Shown here: positions 35,801-46,248 of the stretch, piece after piece | How the letters are laid out: the number at the start of each line of letters is the position of its first letter | How positions within the stretch are numbered: the first letter of the stretch is position 1 | Assembly: GCF_031755915.1 (NCBI RefSeq) | Contig: NC_083380.1 | Span: 15,705,001 to 15,769,000, forward strand | Source: Ziziphus jujuba | Taxonomy: Eukaryota > Streptophyta > Magnoliopsida > Rosales > Rhamnaceae | Length of the DNA: 64,000 nt | Direction of reading: 5' to 3' | Position numbers and translations under genes: made by a program | Notes under the pieces: model-generated | The model's database searches: none | Told to the model about the DNA's origin: nothing | Seen by the model: the letters and a program-made list of their open reading frames with translations, nothing else

Positions 35801-36227
35801 CTTTGGACCTAGTCAGATGTTCAAGCATAGTTATTTTCGTTTCTGGAAGCTAAGATCTTAACATCTTATTTTCTTGGAGATTTAAGGTTTTTATTGGCAG
35901 TATTTTATCGATCTAATATGATCGATACTCTTAGTGATAACTTAACCTCATAAGGAGTATGATTTTTTATGTATAGTTAGAAATTAAGAAGTGTGGAATG
36001 TTTTCCTATAGGTTGAGGATCTAGTAAGTAGTTCATAGTATTGGTTGTGATGTTAGAATTAAGATTTAAATTCTTTATTGCTTGAGGTATGGATTCTTGG
36101 AGTCTATTTGAAATTGGAAGAATTTAGAGGAGATTCTACCGAATTTTCCATAGGAAGGTTCGGTAGGTTTCCCTGGGATCAGGGTTTGTCTAGGGTTTCG
36201 ATAAGGGATCTTGGACGGGTTCTGACA

Positions 36228-36869
36228 ATTAACCAAACGTTTTGCAACTTGAAAGAGCTCACTGTTAAGTAGGGATTGATTGTGCAACTGCCTTTATCAA
36301 AATTTCTTTAAGTACAATGGACAATTAAGTCTTCCAACTTTGAATTTCTTCCATACTCGTTCTTTAATAGATTGAAACACCCCCATCTTATTCCTACCAA
36401 TGAATTAAGGAAGACCCAAATATTTTCCACATCCTCCATTACTCCTAATTCTAACAATTTTTAACCATAGTTTGTACCTTCAAAGGAGTATTAAGACTAA
36501 AAGTGACCACAAATTTTTCCATATTAAACTTAGACCCAGTAAAGCCTAATATTTTTTAAGGATATTTAAAATAGCTTAACAAACTTGATTTGTCGTATTA
36601 GTAAAAAGAACACTATCATCTGCAAAAAATAAACAAGAAATCCCAGGACTAAACCATGCAACCTAAAGACCATGTAGATAATAGAAGAGATACACCACAT
36701 AATTAGTTTAATCCATCTATTGTTAGAACCCAACTCCTTCATCATTTGTTCAAAAAAACTTCACTCCACCTTATAGGCTTTGACCATATCAAGCTTCAAA
36801 TCCTTCATATAAATTAGAAGCGGTCCATTAAGTTCCTATAATGAGCATAGACTCAAAAGCCACCATAAT
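36228..36869 (-). pseudogene. LINE ORF2 reverse transcriptase, downstream half
   Basis: On the minus strand, a KAYDRVEW-like remnant (near 36780) is followed by FFEQMMKELGSNNRWIKLIM and the RT catalytic FADDSVLF (36609-36630). The order is that of plant L1-type RT. Frames are broken. The upstream half of RT resumes at 52881, with 16 kb of insertions between. Confidence 0.8.
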
Positions 36870-37512
36870 TATAACACTCTGCTTCATTGGCAGATTTATC
36901 ACTCTCTGCTGATATTATCCATGATTTAATCACTACACTTTGTATGAGATTTTTAATCTAGAGTTTCTCAGAGATCACTGATTCTTGAACTACTCTTGCT
37001 TGAACATGCTTAAGTTCTAAGTTCTTCCAGACCTTGAAGCCAATCGCTCTGAAAAGACCTTTGTGTTTCCAGAGTGACTATGATTATATTTGAACTATCT
37101 CCCATTCTACACTCGGATGATGTGGAATTTGATACCAGATAGCCTACCTATGCCTTTTGCACTCGCCTACACTGGTTATCACAATCCACCTATCTTAAGA
37201 CCTAGCCTCTTTGCTGGCATACTTTTGGCCGAGTTTAAGCTCTAGTATCATTTATAACACTTCACCTTTATTGGCAGACTTATCACTCTCTATCGATATT
37301 GTTTTCAGTTCAGCTACCACACATGGTATAGGGTTTTTTACTCAGAATTTTCTAAGAGGTCATATATTTTTGGACTACTCTTACCTGCTATGCTTAACTT
37401 CAGCATTCTTTTGAACCCTGAATCCAACCGCTCTGAAAAGGCCTCAGTATTATAAGAGTGATCATGATGACATTTGAACCATCCCTCATCATACATCCCA
37501 GCAATGTGGTGT
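36870..37512 (-). mobile_element. Cassandra TRIM a
   Basis: LTR at 36870-37183 (314 bp), internal domain 37184-37252 with a decayed primer site (GCTCTAGTATCA), then a second LTR from 37253, truncated near 37512. The LTRs contain the 5S-like block (for example GAGATCACTGATTCTTG...GCTTAAGTTCTAAGTTCTTC) and the AACCGCTCTGAAAAGGCCT stretch typical of the family. The outer flank ATAAT at 36865-36869 is discussed in the findings. Confidence 0.8.
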
Positions 37513-38045
37513 TTACATGCTCCTCGAGGACCCTTGCATAGCATTCTTTCATTTATTTAAGACTCTCAAGATCAATAATGGGTGTTGTCATTGGTTAAAT
37601 TACACCCATGATCCAACAATTATAACTCATAGACTTTAGCCCCCATGTTCAAATGCCCAAGAACAAGCTTAATCATTAACTTCCTTAAAAACACTTTAAG
37701 TTTGGCAGCCACACAATCAAACCATTAGATTAACATACCAAACCTTAATTTCCAACTTACTACGATCATAAAACAATTTTCCCAATCAACTCATTTCAAA
37801 ACCACATAAATCACCATTCAAACCAACCTAACCTCCAAAAAATTTTCCAAAAATCTACTTACTCAAAATAAAGATAGCTTCTACCCTTTATAATGAATGT
37901 ACTACAATCCCACAATTTTCAACTTAACAATTTTACTAACAATGTCATTAACCAAAACCAACCTTAACCAACCTACTTCCTTTCCCTAAATTACTTAAAA
38001 TGTACTTTAGGACTCTTTATGACTTTTTATAGAAGTTTATGTTGC

Positions 38046-38073
<28 letters not shown>
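37513..38073. other. Unassigned DNA between two Cassandra copies
   Basis: C- and A-rich sequence (many CCAACC and AACC motifs at 37780-37990) ending in a TA microsatellite (38046-38073). No family recognised; part of the cluster inserted in the LINE. Confidence 0.4.
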
Positions 38074-38077
<4 letters not shown>

Positions 38078-38555
38078 ACCAACAATGGGAATGGGTGCAA
38101 AAGGTATAGGCAGGCTATTCGGTATCCAATTTCAAATTATCTCAGTATGGAAAAAAGGATGATTCAAATATAATGATTGTCACTCTCATAATTAGGCCCT
38201 TTTAGAACAGTTGGCTTCAAGGTTCAAAAAACGCTAAACTGAAGCATGCTCAAGCGAAAGTGGTCCAAGGATGACTAATCTCCTAGGAAACTCTAAACAA
38301 AAAATCTCATACCAAGAGCGGTGGCTAAATTAGGGATAATGTTGGCAGAGAGTGACAAGTTCTCCAGTGAAGGCGGAGTGCTACAAATTGTATCAAAGCT
38401 TGCACCCAGCTGAAAGTGTGTTAACGACAATACTAGACCCTAAGTGGGGTGGATGATTAGTGTGGGCAGATGCAAGAGGCACTGGTAGGCTACCTGTTAT
38501 CCAATCCTATATTATCCAGTGTAGAATAAAGAATGATTCAAATATAATGATAGCC

Positions 38556-41486
38556 TATCAGGACCCATCCAGAATTCCTCCCCGGAACACTAGACAAGCC
38601 CTGATCCCAGGGAAATACCACCAAACCTTCCAACGGAAAATCCAGCAGCACCTCCCCTAAGGGTAGGACTTACCAAAAATTACCTGCACTGAAAACACAC
38701 TTCTATATTCATCCCCTTATTCCTCCCACAATACTACAAATCGATTCCACAATTTTACAGCATTTCACAGGAATAAAAATAATCCAGTGCATAAATAATA
38801 CATAAGTGTCCAGAACAGTATACAGAGTTTCATGAAGTGCTATTTGATAGAAAATACAACAAAGATGAAAGAAATATTACAACTGAATTGAACGAGTACA
38901 AAGGTACTTCTCGAACTACGATAGCGGCAGAGAATTGGTTCGCTCCGGAAGGACGCCTACCACCCCTTGCACCTAAGGGAACGGAATTTAAAAACGTGAG
39001 ATGCTAATCATCTCAGTGAGCGACCCTGGCTACTGAACACTTTTAATAAAAATAATATAACAAATAAGGGAAATTAATTAATACCGGCAATTAAATAGGT
39101 AAATAAATAATAACAATTGAAAATACTAATTTCTCTCAAAACTCTCACTAATCACTCCGTTGGAAATGTTCCATTTTTAAAACATTTTCACAAAACCCGA
39201 TATTCGTATTTCCTGAAAACCAAGGGATCAAACAACTTAATAAACAATAATTAAATAAATACCCCAAATGTAATTAAAATGTAATAAATATAATAAATAA
39301 TGTTTTGAACACTTTTGGGGTTTGAAAATTTATTTGAAAATTTACACTTGACGCACCACACTATATACCAGTGATGTCCTCCGATACTCAGCATCCCAAG
39401 CACCGACTGGCGGGGGATTAAAGAAAGAAACTTGCAAACGACACTTCGGCGTCCCGACAATACCGCTGCGGAAACTGTCATCCCGGCCAAGGAGGGGGGC
39501 GGCTGTGGCCAATATCAAACTTGCCTGCCCACGGTCCAATGGCAACTCACGGGAGACATAATAACTTGCGCGGTAAACCACATATACACCAGAACACCAA
39601 TACTGTATGAATGCGTCTAAAATAATTATTAAATTAATTATAACCGTGCCGTTTTTCCAAAATTACCGTGGAAAATATACCAATTTTCACATTTACCATC
39701 CCACATAATTTCCTTTAACAAACCCGGTACGAAAACATCGATAACGAATAAAAATATTTTTTCTCGCAACACGCGGTCCAACAAATAATATACCACGGGC
39801 ATAATTATAAAATTTAAACTTCCAATTTGAACAAATATTTTCGCAAAATATTTAAACCAATTATGCCCAAAAATAATATTAAAACCACATACGATTTATT
39901 ACTGAAAATATCTTGCTCATGCATAATAAATAAAATTAAATCATAATAAAATAATAATTAAATTGCGCCACATGAGTATAATTCAAATATCAATTAAACA
40001 CCAATTAAATATAATTAATTTCCCCAAAATATCTTTAAAGGTGGGTCACTCACCTTAAGCGCGTATATCAGCTAAAATCCTCCGCAGAATCAACTTCACT
40101 ACTCGCACGCGCACCTAAAACAGCCATAGTACACCACCCAAATATATTAATATTTTAATCGGGTAACTCCCAAATGGGTACCCGGGGAGCGAACACAAAT
40201 GACAACTAAAAATTATGAGTAATATACTGAATCGAAGCTAGAGTGATGAGGATCACGGATTCGGTCTTACTTCCTGGAGATCGGACCCGAGGTGGTCGGA
40301 ATCTTGTTGGAAAGCTTTCGGGATTCGACTCCTCAATTCTCCCAAACCATCGCGAATTGGAGGAAAAAGACGCCGGATTTGGATTCAAGAGGTCGGAATT
40401 AATGGACAGGGACCGGTGGTGCAACTGGGTACTCGCCGGAACAGTGACTTCCGGCTAGCCGCCGCGGTCACCGGCAACCATCACCGGCGGCGGTGCGTGT
40501 AGTGGCCGATGGCTGAGATTTTTTTGGGGTTTTGTAGATCGAGGGGAGAGAAATCCAACGGGACCGGTGGTGAGGCAAACGGAGGCCGAACGGCGAAGAG
40601 ATCGGGGTTTGAAGATTTTCGGCGCCTCACCGGAAAATGCTTCAATCCCGGCGCGTCGGAGGTCCAGTGACCGTGAAATTTGGTGGGTAGGCCGGAATTG
40701 CCACGGGTGAGAGACCGGTCAGGCGCATGTGGCTTGAAAGTGGCCGGAAAGGGGTCAACGGCAGTTGCCGGCGGTGGGGGGGAAAAATCACCGCCGAGCT
40801 TCGCCGGCTCGGTCTGGTCGCATCCGGCGATCGACGGTCGTGAAATTTCAGAGTTCGACCGGAAATGGAAAGGCGCTCCCATCTGGCCGACACGTGTAGC
40901 AAGGATCGGCCAAAAAATTTGTCGAGTCTGACGGCCGGTCGTTTCTCTCTCTCCCTCTCTCTCTCCTCTCTCTCTTTCTCTCTCCTCCCCGACATTTTTG
41001 CCAAATAAAATCCACCGTGGGTGATACTGTTCACCCGCATGGACCAATCAGGTGATGACACGTGGCATTACTGTGCACTTAAGCTAGATATAATAAAATA
41101 TTATGGTATCCGGCGAACTTCAAACATCCATAACTTTTTAACCAGATGTCCAATTTAAGCGTGCTGCTAGTCTATGAACTCATATCGACGAGTACTTTAC
41201 AACCATATAAAAGTCAAAACAAAATTACACAACAATAAAAAGTCAACTCTCGGCACCTTTTGAACAGTTTGCACTTCAACTTGTTGTGCCTATAACTTTA
41301 AAACCGTAACTCCGTTTTCAACGTGCTACTAGTCTACGAACTCGGGGCATCATGCACTTCGCCACGGTACCATGGTCAACTAGAAATTTCAACTGGAACA
41401 AAAAGTCAACTTTTGACCCATTCGGTCAACGGTCAACCTCGGTCAACGTGCACGAATTTCGATGTGGTTTGGGTCGGGGTGTTACA
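38556..41486 (-). mobile_element. 3' LTR of the chromovirus, 2,931 bp
   Basis: Runs from TATCAGGACCC (first G mutated) to GGTGTTACA. It is longer than the 5' LTR by exactly 334 bp because it keeps 40720-41053, which includes a CT-rich microsatellite (40943-40988). Open frames inside (up to 188 codons on either strand) are GC-rich LTR sequence, not genes. Confidence 0.9.
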
Positions 41487-41500
41487 ACCTTCCCCTCTTA
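41487..41500 (-). promoter_or_regulatory. Polypurine tract
   Basis: AAGAGGGGAAGG on the minus strand directly before the 3' LTR; primes plus-strand DNA synthesis in this class. Confidence 0.8.
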
Positions 41501-41529
41501 TAAGAATTTCATCCTCCAAATTCCGCACG

Positions 41530-42114
41530 TCACTGGAACAGATAAGGATACTGATCACGCATCTGCGCTTCGGGCTCCCACGTTGCTTCCTCGATTAAAT
41601 GGTTCCGCCATAAAACCTTAACTAGAGGAATAGTCTTGTTACATAGCACCCGCTTCTCGCGATCCAAAATCTGCACTAGTTGCTCCACATACGAAAGATC
41701 TTTCCTTAATTCTATGTCAGGAGTCTCGAGTACGTGTGAGGGGTCTGCAATATAGTTCCGTAGAATCGAAACATGAAACACGTTGTGCACTCAGGCTAGC
41801 TCTTCCGGTAATGCCAATCTATAAGCCACAAGGCCAATCCTCTCCGTAATCTCGTAAGGCCCAATATAACGGAGACCCAACTTACCTCGTCGACCAAAGT
41901 GTACTACTCCTTTCCATGGAGATAACTTTAGGAATACCCAATCTCCTACTTCGAATTCCAAATCCTTCCTACGCACATTGGCGTAACTCTTCTGTCGATC
42001 TTAGGCAATCTTCAACCGATCCTTAATGATCTTCACCTTGTCCAAGGTCATCCGTAAATACTCAGATCCAACCGCATTATTTGTTGCAAGGAGTCTCTCT
42101 TCTCCTACCTCACT
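41530..42114 (-). pseudogene. Chromovirus integrase C-terminal region and chromodomain-like tail
   Basis: Three blocks in one direction: linker before a TAA at 42001-42003, a block with LEFEVGDWVFLKLSPWKGVV and GPYEITERIGLVAYRLALP ending in TGA at 41791-41793, and a last block with VHNVFHVSILRNYIADPSH and WRNHLIEEATWEPEAQMRD, the chromodomain-like end thought to target insertion to chromatin. Ends near 41530 before the polypurine tract. Confidence 0.85.
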
Positions 42115-42822
42115 CTAGCACAAAGGTGTCCGACACTGCCTCCCATATAAAGCCTCATACGAGGACATCCCAATACTTGCCTGGTAACTGTTGTTGTAGA
42201 CAAATTCTATCAATGGCAATTGTTCATCCCAGCTACCGCGAAATGGCATAACACAAGACCTTAGCATGTCTTCTAATGTCTGAATTGTGCGCTCAGCTTG
42301 TCCATCAGATTGCGGGTGAAAAGTGGTGCTGTAGTTAAGTCTTGCTCCTAGTGCATCAGCCAACTTCCGCCATAGTCGTGAAGTAAAACGTGGATCTTGA
42401 TCGGATACGATGGCCAGCAGTACTCCATGAAGACTTACAATACGTTGCACGAACAACTGGGCTAACTTCTCGGGTGAAAAACGTTCTCGTACCGGTAAGA
42501 AGTGTGCCGACTTGGTAAGACGATCAATGATCGCCCAAACCCCATCATATCTCCTCGGCGTAGAGGGTAGCTTGAACACAAAATCCATGTTAAGTTCCTC
42601 CCACTTCCACACGGGAATAGGTAAGGATTGGAGTAATCCTGAAGGCTTCTGTCTTTCTGCCTTTACTTGTTGACAAATTAAGCACTTTGATACAAAATCT
42701 GCCACTTCTCTCTTCATGCCAATCCACCAATAATACTTAACAAGCGTTCGGTACATTTTGGTACTTCCAGGATGCATCACATACATCGAGCTATGCGGCT
42801 CTTCTAAAATCTCCTTCTTGAG
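42115..42822 (-). pseudogene. Chromovirus integrase, zinc-binding and catalytic core
   Basis: HSSMYVMHPG and CLICQQ form the HHCC zinc-binding part. The DDE core is visible: MDFVFKLPS (first Asp), VSDQDPRFTSRLW (second Asp) and HPQSDGQAERTIQTLEDMLR (Glu region). The core ends with TPLC and a TAG at 42115-42117; a TAA at 42823-42825 separates it from the RNase H block upstream. Confidence 0.9.
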
Positions 42823-43512
42823 TTATGGGTTATCAGGAACGCAAAGTCGTCCTTTATACACGAGGGCTTCATCCCTCCTTATGGAAAACTCCGGATCAAG
42901 ACCTTCTTGTACCTTGCTCTTAATTGTTCTTAATTTAGGATCTTCCATTTGAGTCTCCAATATACAATCCACCAACACCGGTCGCACTTGAAAACTAGCC
43001 ATAAGAACTCCCGAAGGATGCATATGCATTGACACCCCCATCTTCTTCAACTCCACCATAAGAGGTAGTTGGATGGCTTGGATGTGAGTAAGAGATCCGA
43101 TAGCCTTCCTACTCAAAGCATCTGCCACTACATTCACCTTGCCTGGGTGATAATCAATCACACAGTCATAATCCTTCAATAACTCCATCCATCTCCTTTG
43201 CCTCATATTTAACTCCTTCTGAGTGAAAATATACTTGAGGCTTTTGTGGTCGGTATAAATTTGGCATGTGGCCCCATACAAGTAGTGTCTCCACTTCTTT
43301 AGAGCAAAGACTACCGCCGCCAATTCTAAGTCATACGTAGGGTAATTCTGTTCGTGCTTCTTCAATTGCCGTGATGCGTACGCTACCACCCTTTGATTCT
43401 GCATTAGCACGCAACCCAACCCTTGATGGGATGCATCACAATAGACTTCAAAACTTTCATTCCCATTAGGTAAAGTTAAGACAGGTGCGGATGTTAACCT
43501 TTGCTTCAATTC
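42823..43512 (-). pseudogene. Chromovirus RNase H domain
   Basis: [16 protein letters not shown] (first Asp), [20 protein letters not shown] (Glu) and [12 protein letters not shown] (Asp) give the RNase H catalytic set; the domain ends with VVADALSRK. The block opens right after a TAG at 43513-43515 that splits it from RT, and closes at TAA 42823-42825. Confidence 0.9.
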
Positions 43513-45483
43513 CTAAAAACTCTGTTCACACCTGTCCGTCCAGCTAAATTCAACCTTCTTTCGGGTTAAGTTATGAAGCGGTCCAGCAATTCTCGAAAAC
43601 CCTTCTATAAAACGACGGTAATACCCTGCTAATCCAAGAAAACTTCGTACTTCCCTCACAGTGGTAGGGCGCTCCCAACTGAACTCTGCCTTCACCTTAT
43701 CGGGGTCCACATAGGTGCCTTCAGCTGACATGATATGTCCGAGAAAACCCACTTGATTCAACCAGAATTCACACTTGTCGAACTTAGCATATAGCTGATG
43801 CTGCCTTAGAGTTTGGAGCACTCTCTTCAAATGCCTTACATGCTCTTCTTGGCTCCTAGAATAGATCAGGATGTCATCTATGAATACAATGACAAAATGA
43901 TCCAAGTACGGACGAAACACCCGGTTCATCAAATCCATAAAAGCTGCTGGGGGATTGGTGAGTCCGAACGACATCACTAGGAATTCATAATGTCCGTACC
44001 TCGTCCTAAAGGCAGTCTTAGGAATGTCCGATTCTCGGATCCTTAACTGATGGTATCCAGATCTCAAGTCAATCTTGGAAAACACTTTAGCACCTTGGAG
44101 TTGGTCAAATAGATCATCTATCCTTGGCAACGGATAGCGATTAGGGATGATTACCTTATTAAGTTGTCGGTAGTCGATGCACAGTCTTAGACTACCATCT
44201 TTCTTCTTCACAAACAAAACTGGAGCTCCCCATGGCGATATGCTTGGTCTAATAAACCCCTTATCTACCAAGTCTTGCAATTGGACCTTTAGCTCCCTTA
44301 ACTCCGCTGGAGCCATCCGATACGGCGGTAGAGAAATAGGCACGGTACCTGGAATTAATTCAATGGGAAAGTCAACTTCCCTTTCCGGAGGCAATCCTGG
44401 TAACTCCTCAGGAAACACATCCGGAAAATCCCGCACAACGGGCATGTCTTCCAACCTGACCCCACTTACTCGGGTATCTATCACATGAGCCAAATACCCT
44501 TGGTAACCCTTATTCAGTAGCTTCTTGGCAGTAAAGGTAGATATCAACCTCGGCAAGGGCCTCCCAACTTCCCCACGGAATACCACTTCTGGCAACCCTG
44601 GCCTCCTGAATGTAACTTCTTTGCTAAAACAATCTACGGATGCATGGTTCCTTGCCAACAAATCCATGCCCATGATTACATCAAGTCCGGATATATCCAA
44701 CAGGATCAAGTCCGCTTCCATCACTTGATCTTCGATGCAGAAGAAACACTCCTTGATCAACTGGCTGGGCCACAAGGATTCTCCCACAGGAGTGGCTATT
44801 TCTAACAGACATTCTAAAGGAGTAGGGGTCATACCAACCCGAACGACAAATTCTCTTGAGATGAACGAATGTGTTGCTCCCGGGTCTATAAGCATACGTG
44901 CGTCATTACCAAAAATATTCAAAGTACCTGTAACGACGTCAGGTGAGGTCCTGGCTTCCTGCTGTCTCGTGGCAAACACCCGACCTTGACCTGTCTGCTG
45001 GGGTTTCCTTCCTCTACCTCGACTCGATCCTGCAGATGGTTGAGCTGATCCCGAAGAAGCTCCTACTGCCTGACTCCCCTGGGAACTCTGACCTTGAAAT
45101 ACACCGGTATGCTGTTCTCGTCGACCTGCCCCTAGCACACTGCCACTACCATAAGGGCACTCCCTCCTTATGTGGCCTGGCTGCCCACACTGAAAGCATA
45201 AACCATCCATCTGACACTGCCCAGAATGCTTCCTCCTACAAATTGGACAAATCCGAGGAGAACCAAAGTGTGACTGCTGATACGAGCCAGTATCCCCACT
45301 GATCGAATGGCGAGCTGACTGGGGCATATGATAACTGCCTCTCCGCTGAAATCTGCCTCGTGGGCTCGGTCCACCACTACCCGATGAGCCTGAACTATGG
45401 CTCTTATTGGACGCTCCCTGGCTAGGTGCTCCACTGCATGAACGTTTGAATGATCTGCGCCTCGAGGGTTTGCGCATATCCAC
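43513..45483 (-). pseudogene. Chromovirus nucleocapsid, protease and reverse transcriptase
   Basis: A 656-codon frame. A CCHC knuckle ([14 protein letters not shown]) near residue 97 belongs to the nucleocapsid. [13 protein letters not shown] is the aspartic protease active site, with Pro where Ser/Thr is more usual, a known plant variant. RT follows: [33 protein letters not shown] and the catalytic FIDDILIYS. The frame stops at TAG (43513-43515) directly before RNase H, while in intact relatives gag-pol is one polyprotein or two overlapping frames. Transcription would start in the LTR at 46249-48845. Confidence 0.9.
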
Positions 45484-45518
45484 CTGTTCTCTAGCTCCAG
45501 CGCTGCATCCCTGGTGGA

Positions 45519-46106
45519 CTAATAGGTGGGATGTACTGATCCAGCAAGGTTGAGGGCTATGTTTTCATTCAAGCCGTCTATGAACCTCACCTTCTCCGCA
45601 TGATCGTCGGGAATCATGTGCATGCAAAATTCGGATAGTTCCCGAAATCTTCTCTCGTACTTGGACATTGTCATGTTCCCCTGTCGCAGTTCCTCGAACT
45701 CTCTCCTCCTTACCTCACGGTAGGCAGGAGGACAATACTCAGTAATGAAGGCAACCTTAAACTGATCCCACGTATGCCTTCTGCGAGCCTTTTCTACTTT
45801 CCACCATTTCCGGGTGTCTCCTTCTAACAAGAAACCAGAGATTCTCACCATATCCTCGTCGGGGCACTGCATCGCCTCTTCCAGGATTTTCTCCATGTTG
45901 GATAGCCAATTTATGGCTGCAGCTGGGCCTTGGCTTCCATCGAAGTTCACGGCTCCCAAACGTCGAGCCTGATCCACGGATTGATTACTAGAGCTTGAAC
46001 CTCCGAAGGCTCGAGTTAGTTGAGAGACAAGTTGCCTAAGGCTCGATCGACTCCTGGAACTCTCAGCTGAGTGTTCCTGAGTACTCTGTGCGTCCCGCCT
46101 AAGCAT
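45519..46106 (-). pseudogene. Chromovirus gag (capsid)
   Basis: 195 codons from ATG at 46106. The region INWLSNMEKILEEAMQCPDE, FLLEGDTRKWWKVEK and WDQFKVAFITEYCP is the retrotransposon gag (capsid) fold; YERRFRELSEFCMHMIPDD precedes the C-terminal end. A TAG at 45519-45521 cuts it, and the following nucleocapsid is in another frame, so there is also a frameshift near 45490. Confidence 0.9.
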
Positions 46107-46234
46107 CGTAGCAGATTCTGAGGAAACAAATAAGAGTTTAGAAACAAAAACACTTAAGCAGGATTACAAAAAGAGAGAAATTTACGAATGGGCTGTACAG
46201 CAATGCATAGTCCCTTAGGATTACAAGAACCTAT

Positions 46235-46246
46235 GCTCTGATACCA
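46235..46246 (-). other. Primer binding site (initiator Met tRNA type)
   Basis: TGGTATCAGAGC on the minus strand, two bases after the 5' LTR end. Confidence 0.9.
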
Positions 46247-46248
46247 AC

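Larger units (their letters stand above)
33675..36227. mobile_element. Rearranged chromovirus derivative with inverted LTR ends
   Basis: Begins TGTCAGGACC (LTR end, minus orientation, about 100 bp) and ends ..GGGTTCTGACA (same LTR end, plus orientation, about 130 bp), so the termini are inverted. Flanks are ATTAA on both sides (33670-33674 and 36228-36232), a 5-bp target duplication. Inside, plus-oriented integrase C-terminus, a 310-bp deleted LTR, a primer site and a protease/RT fragment follow in that order. It interrupts the LINE. Confidence 0.75.

Noticed and set aside
40481..41061. 188- and 139-codon open frames on the minus strand
   Set aside because: Inside the GC-rich part of the chromovirus LTR; present because stops are rare there. 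Not shared as a conserved protein between LTR copies.
46235..46246. tRNA gene from the GCTCTGATACCA match
   Set aside because: Only the 12-base primer complement is present, next to an LTR; no cloverleaf.
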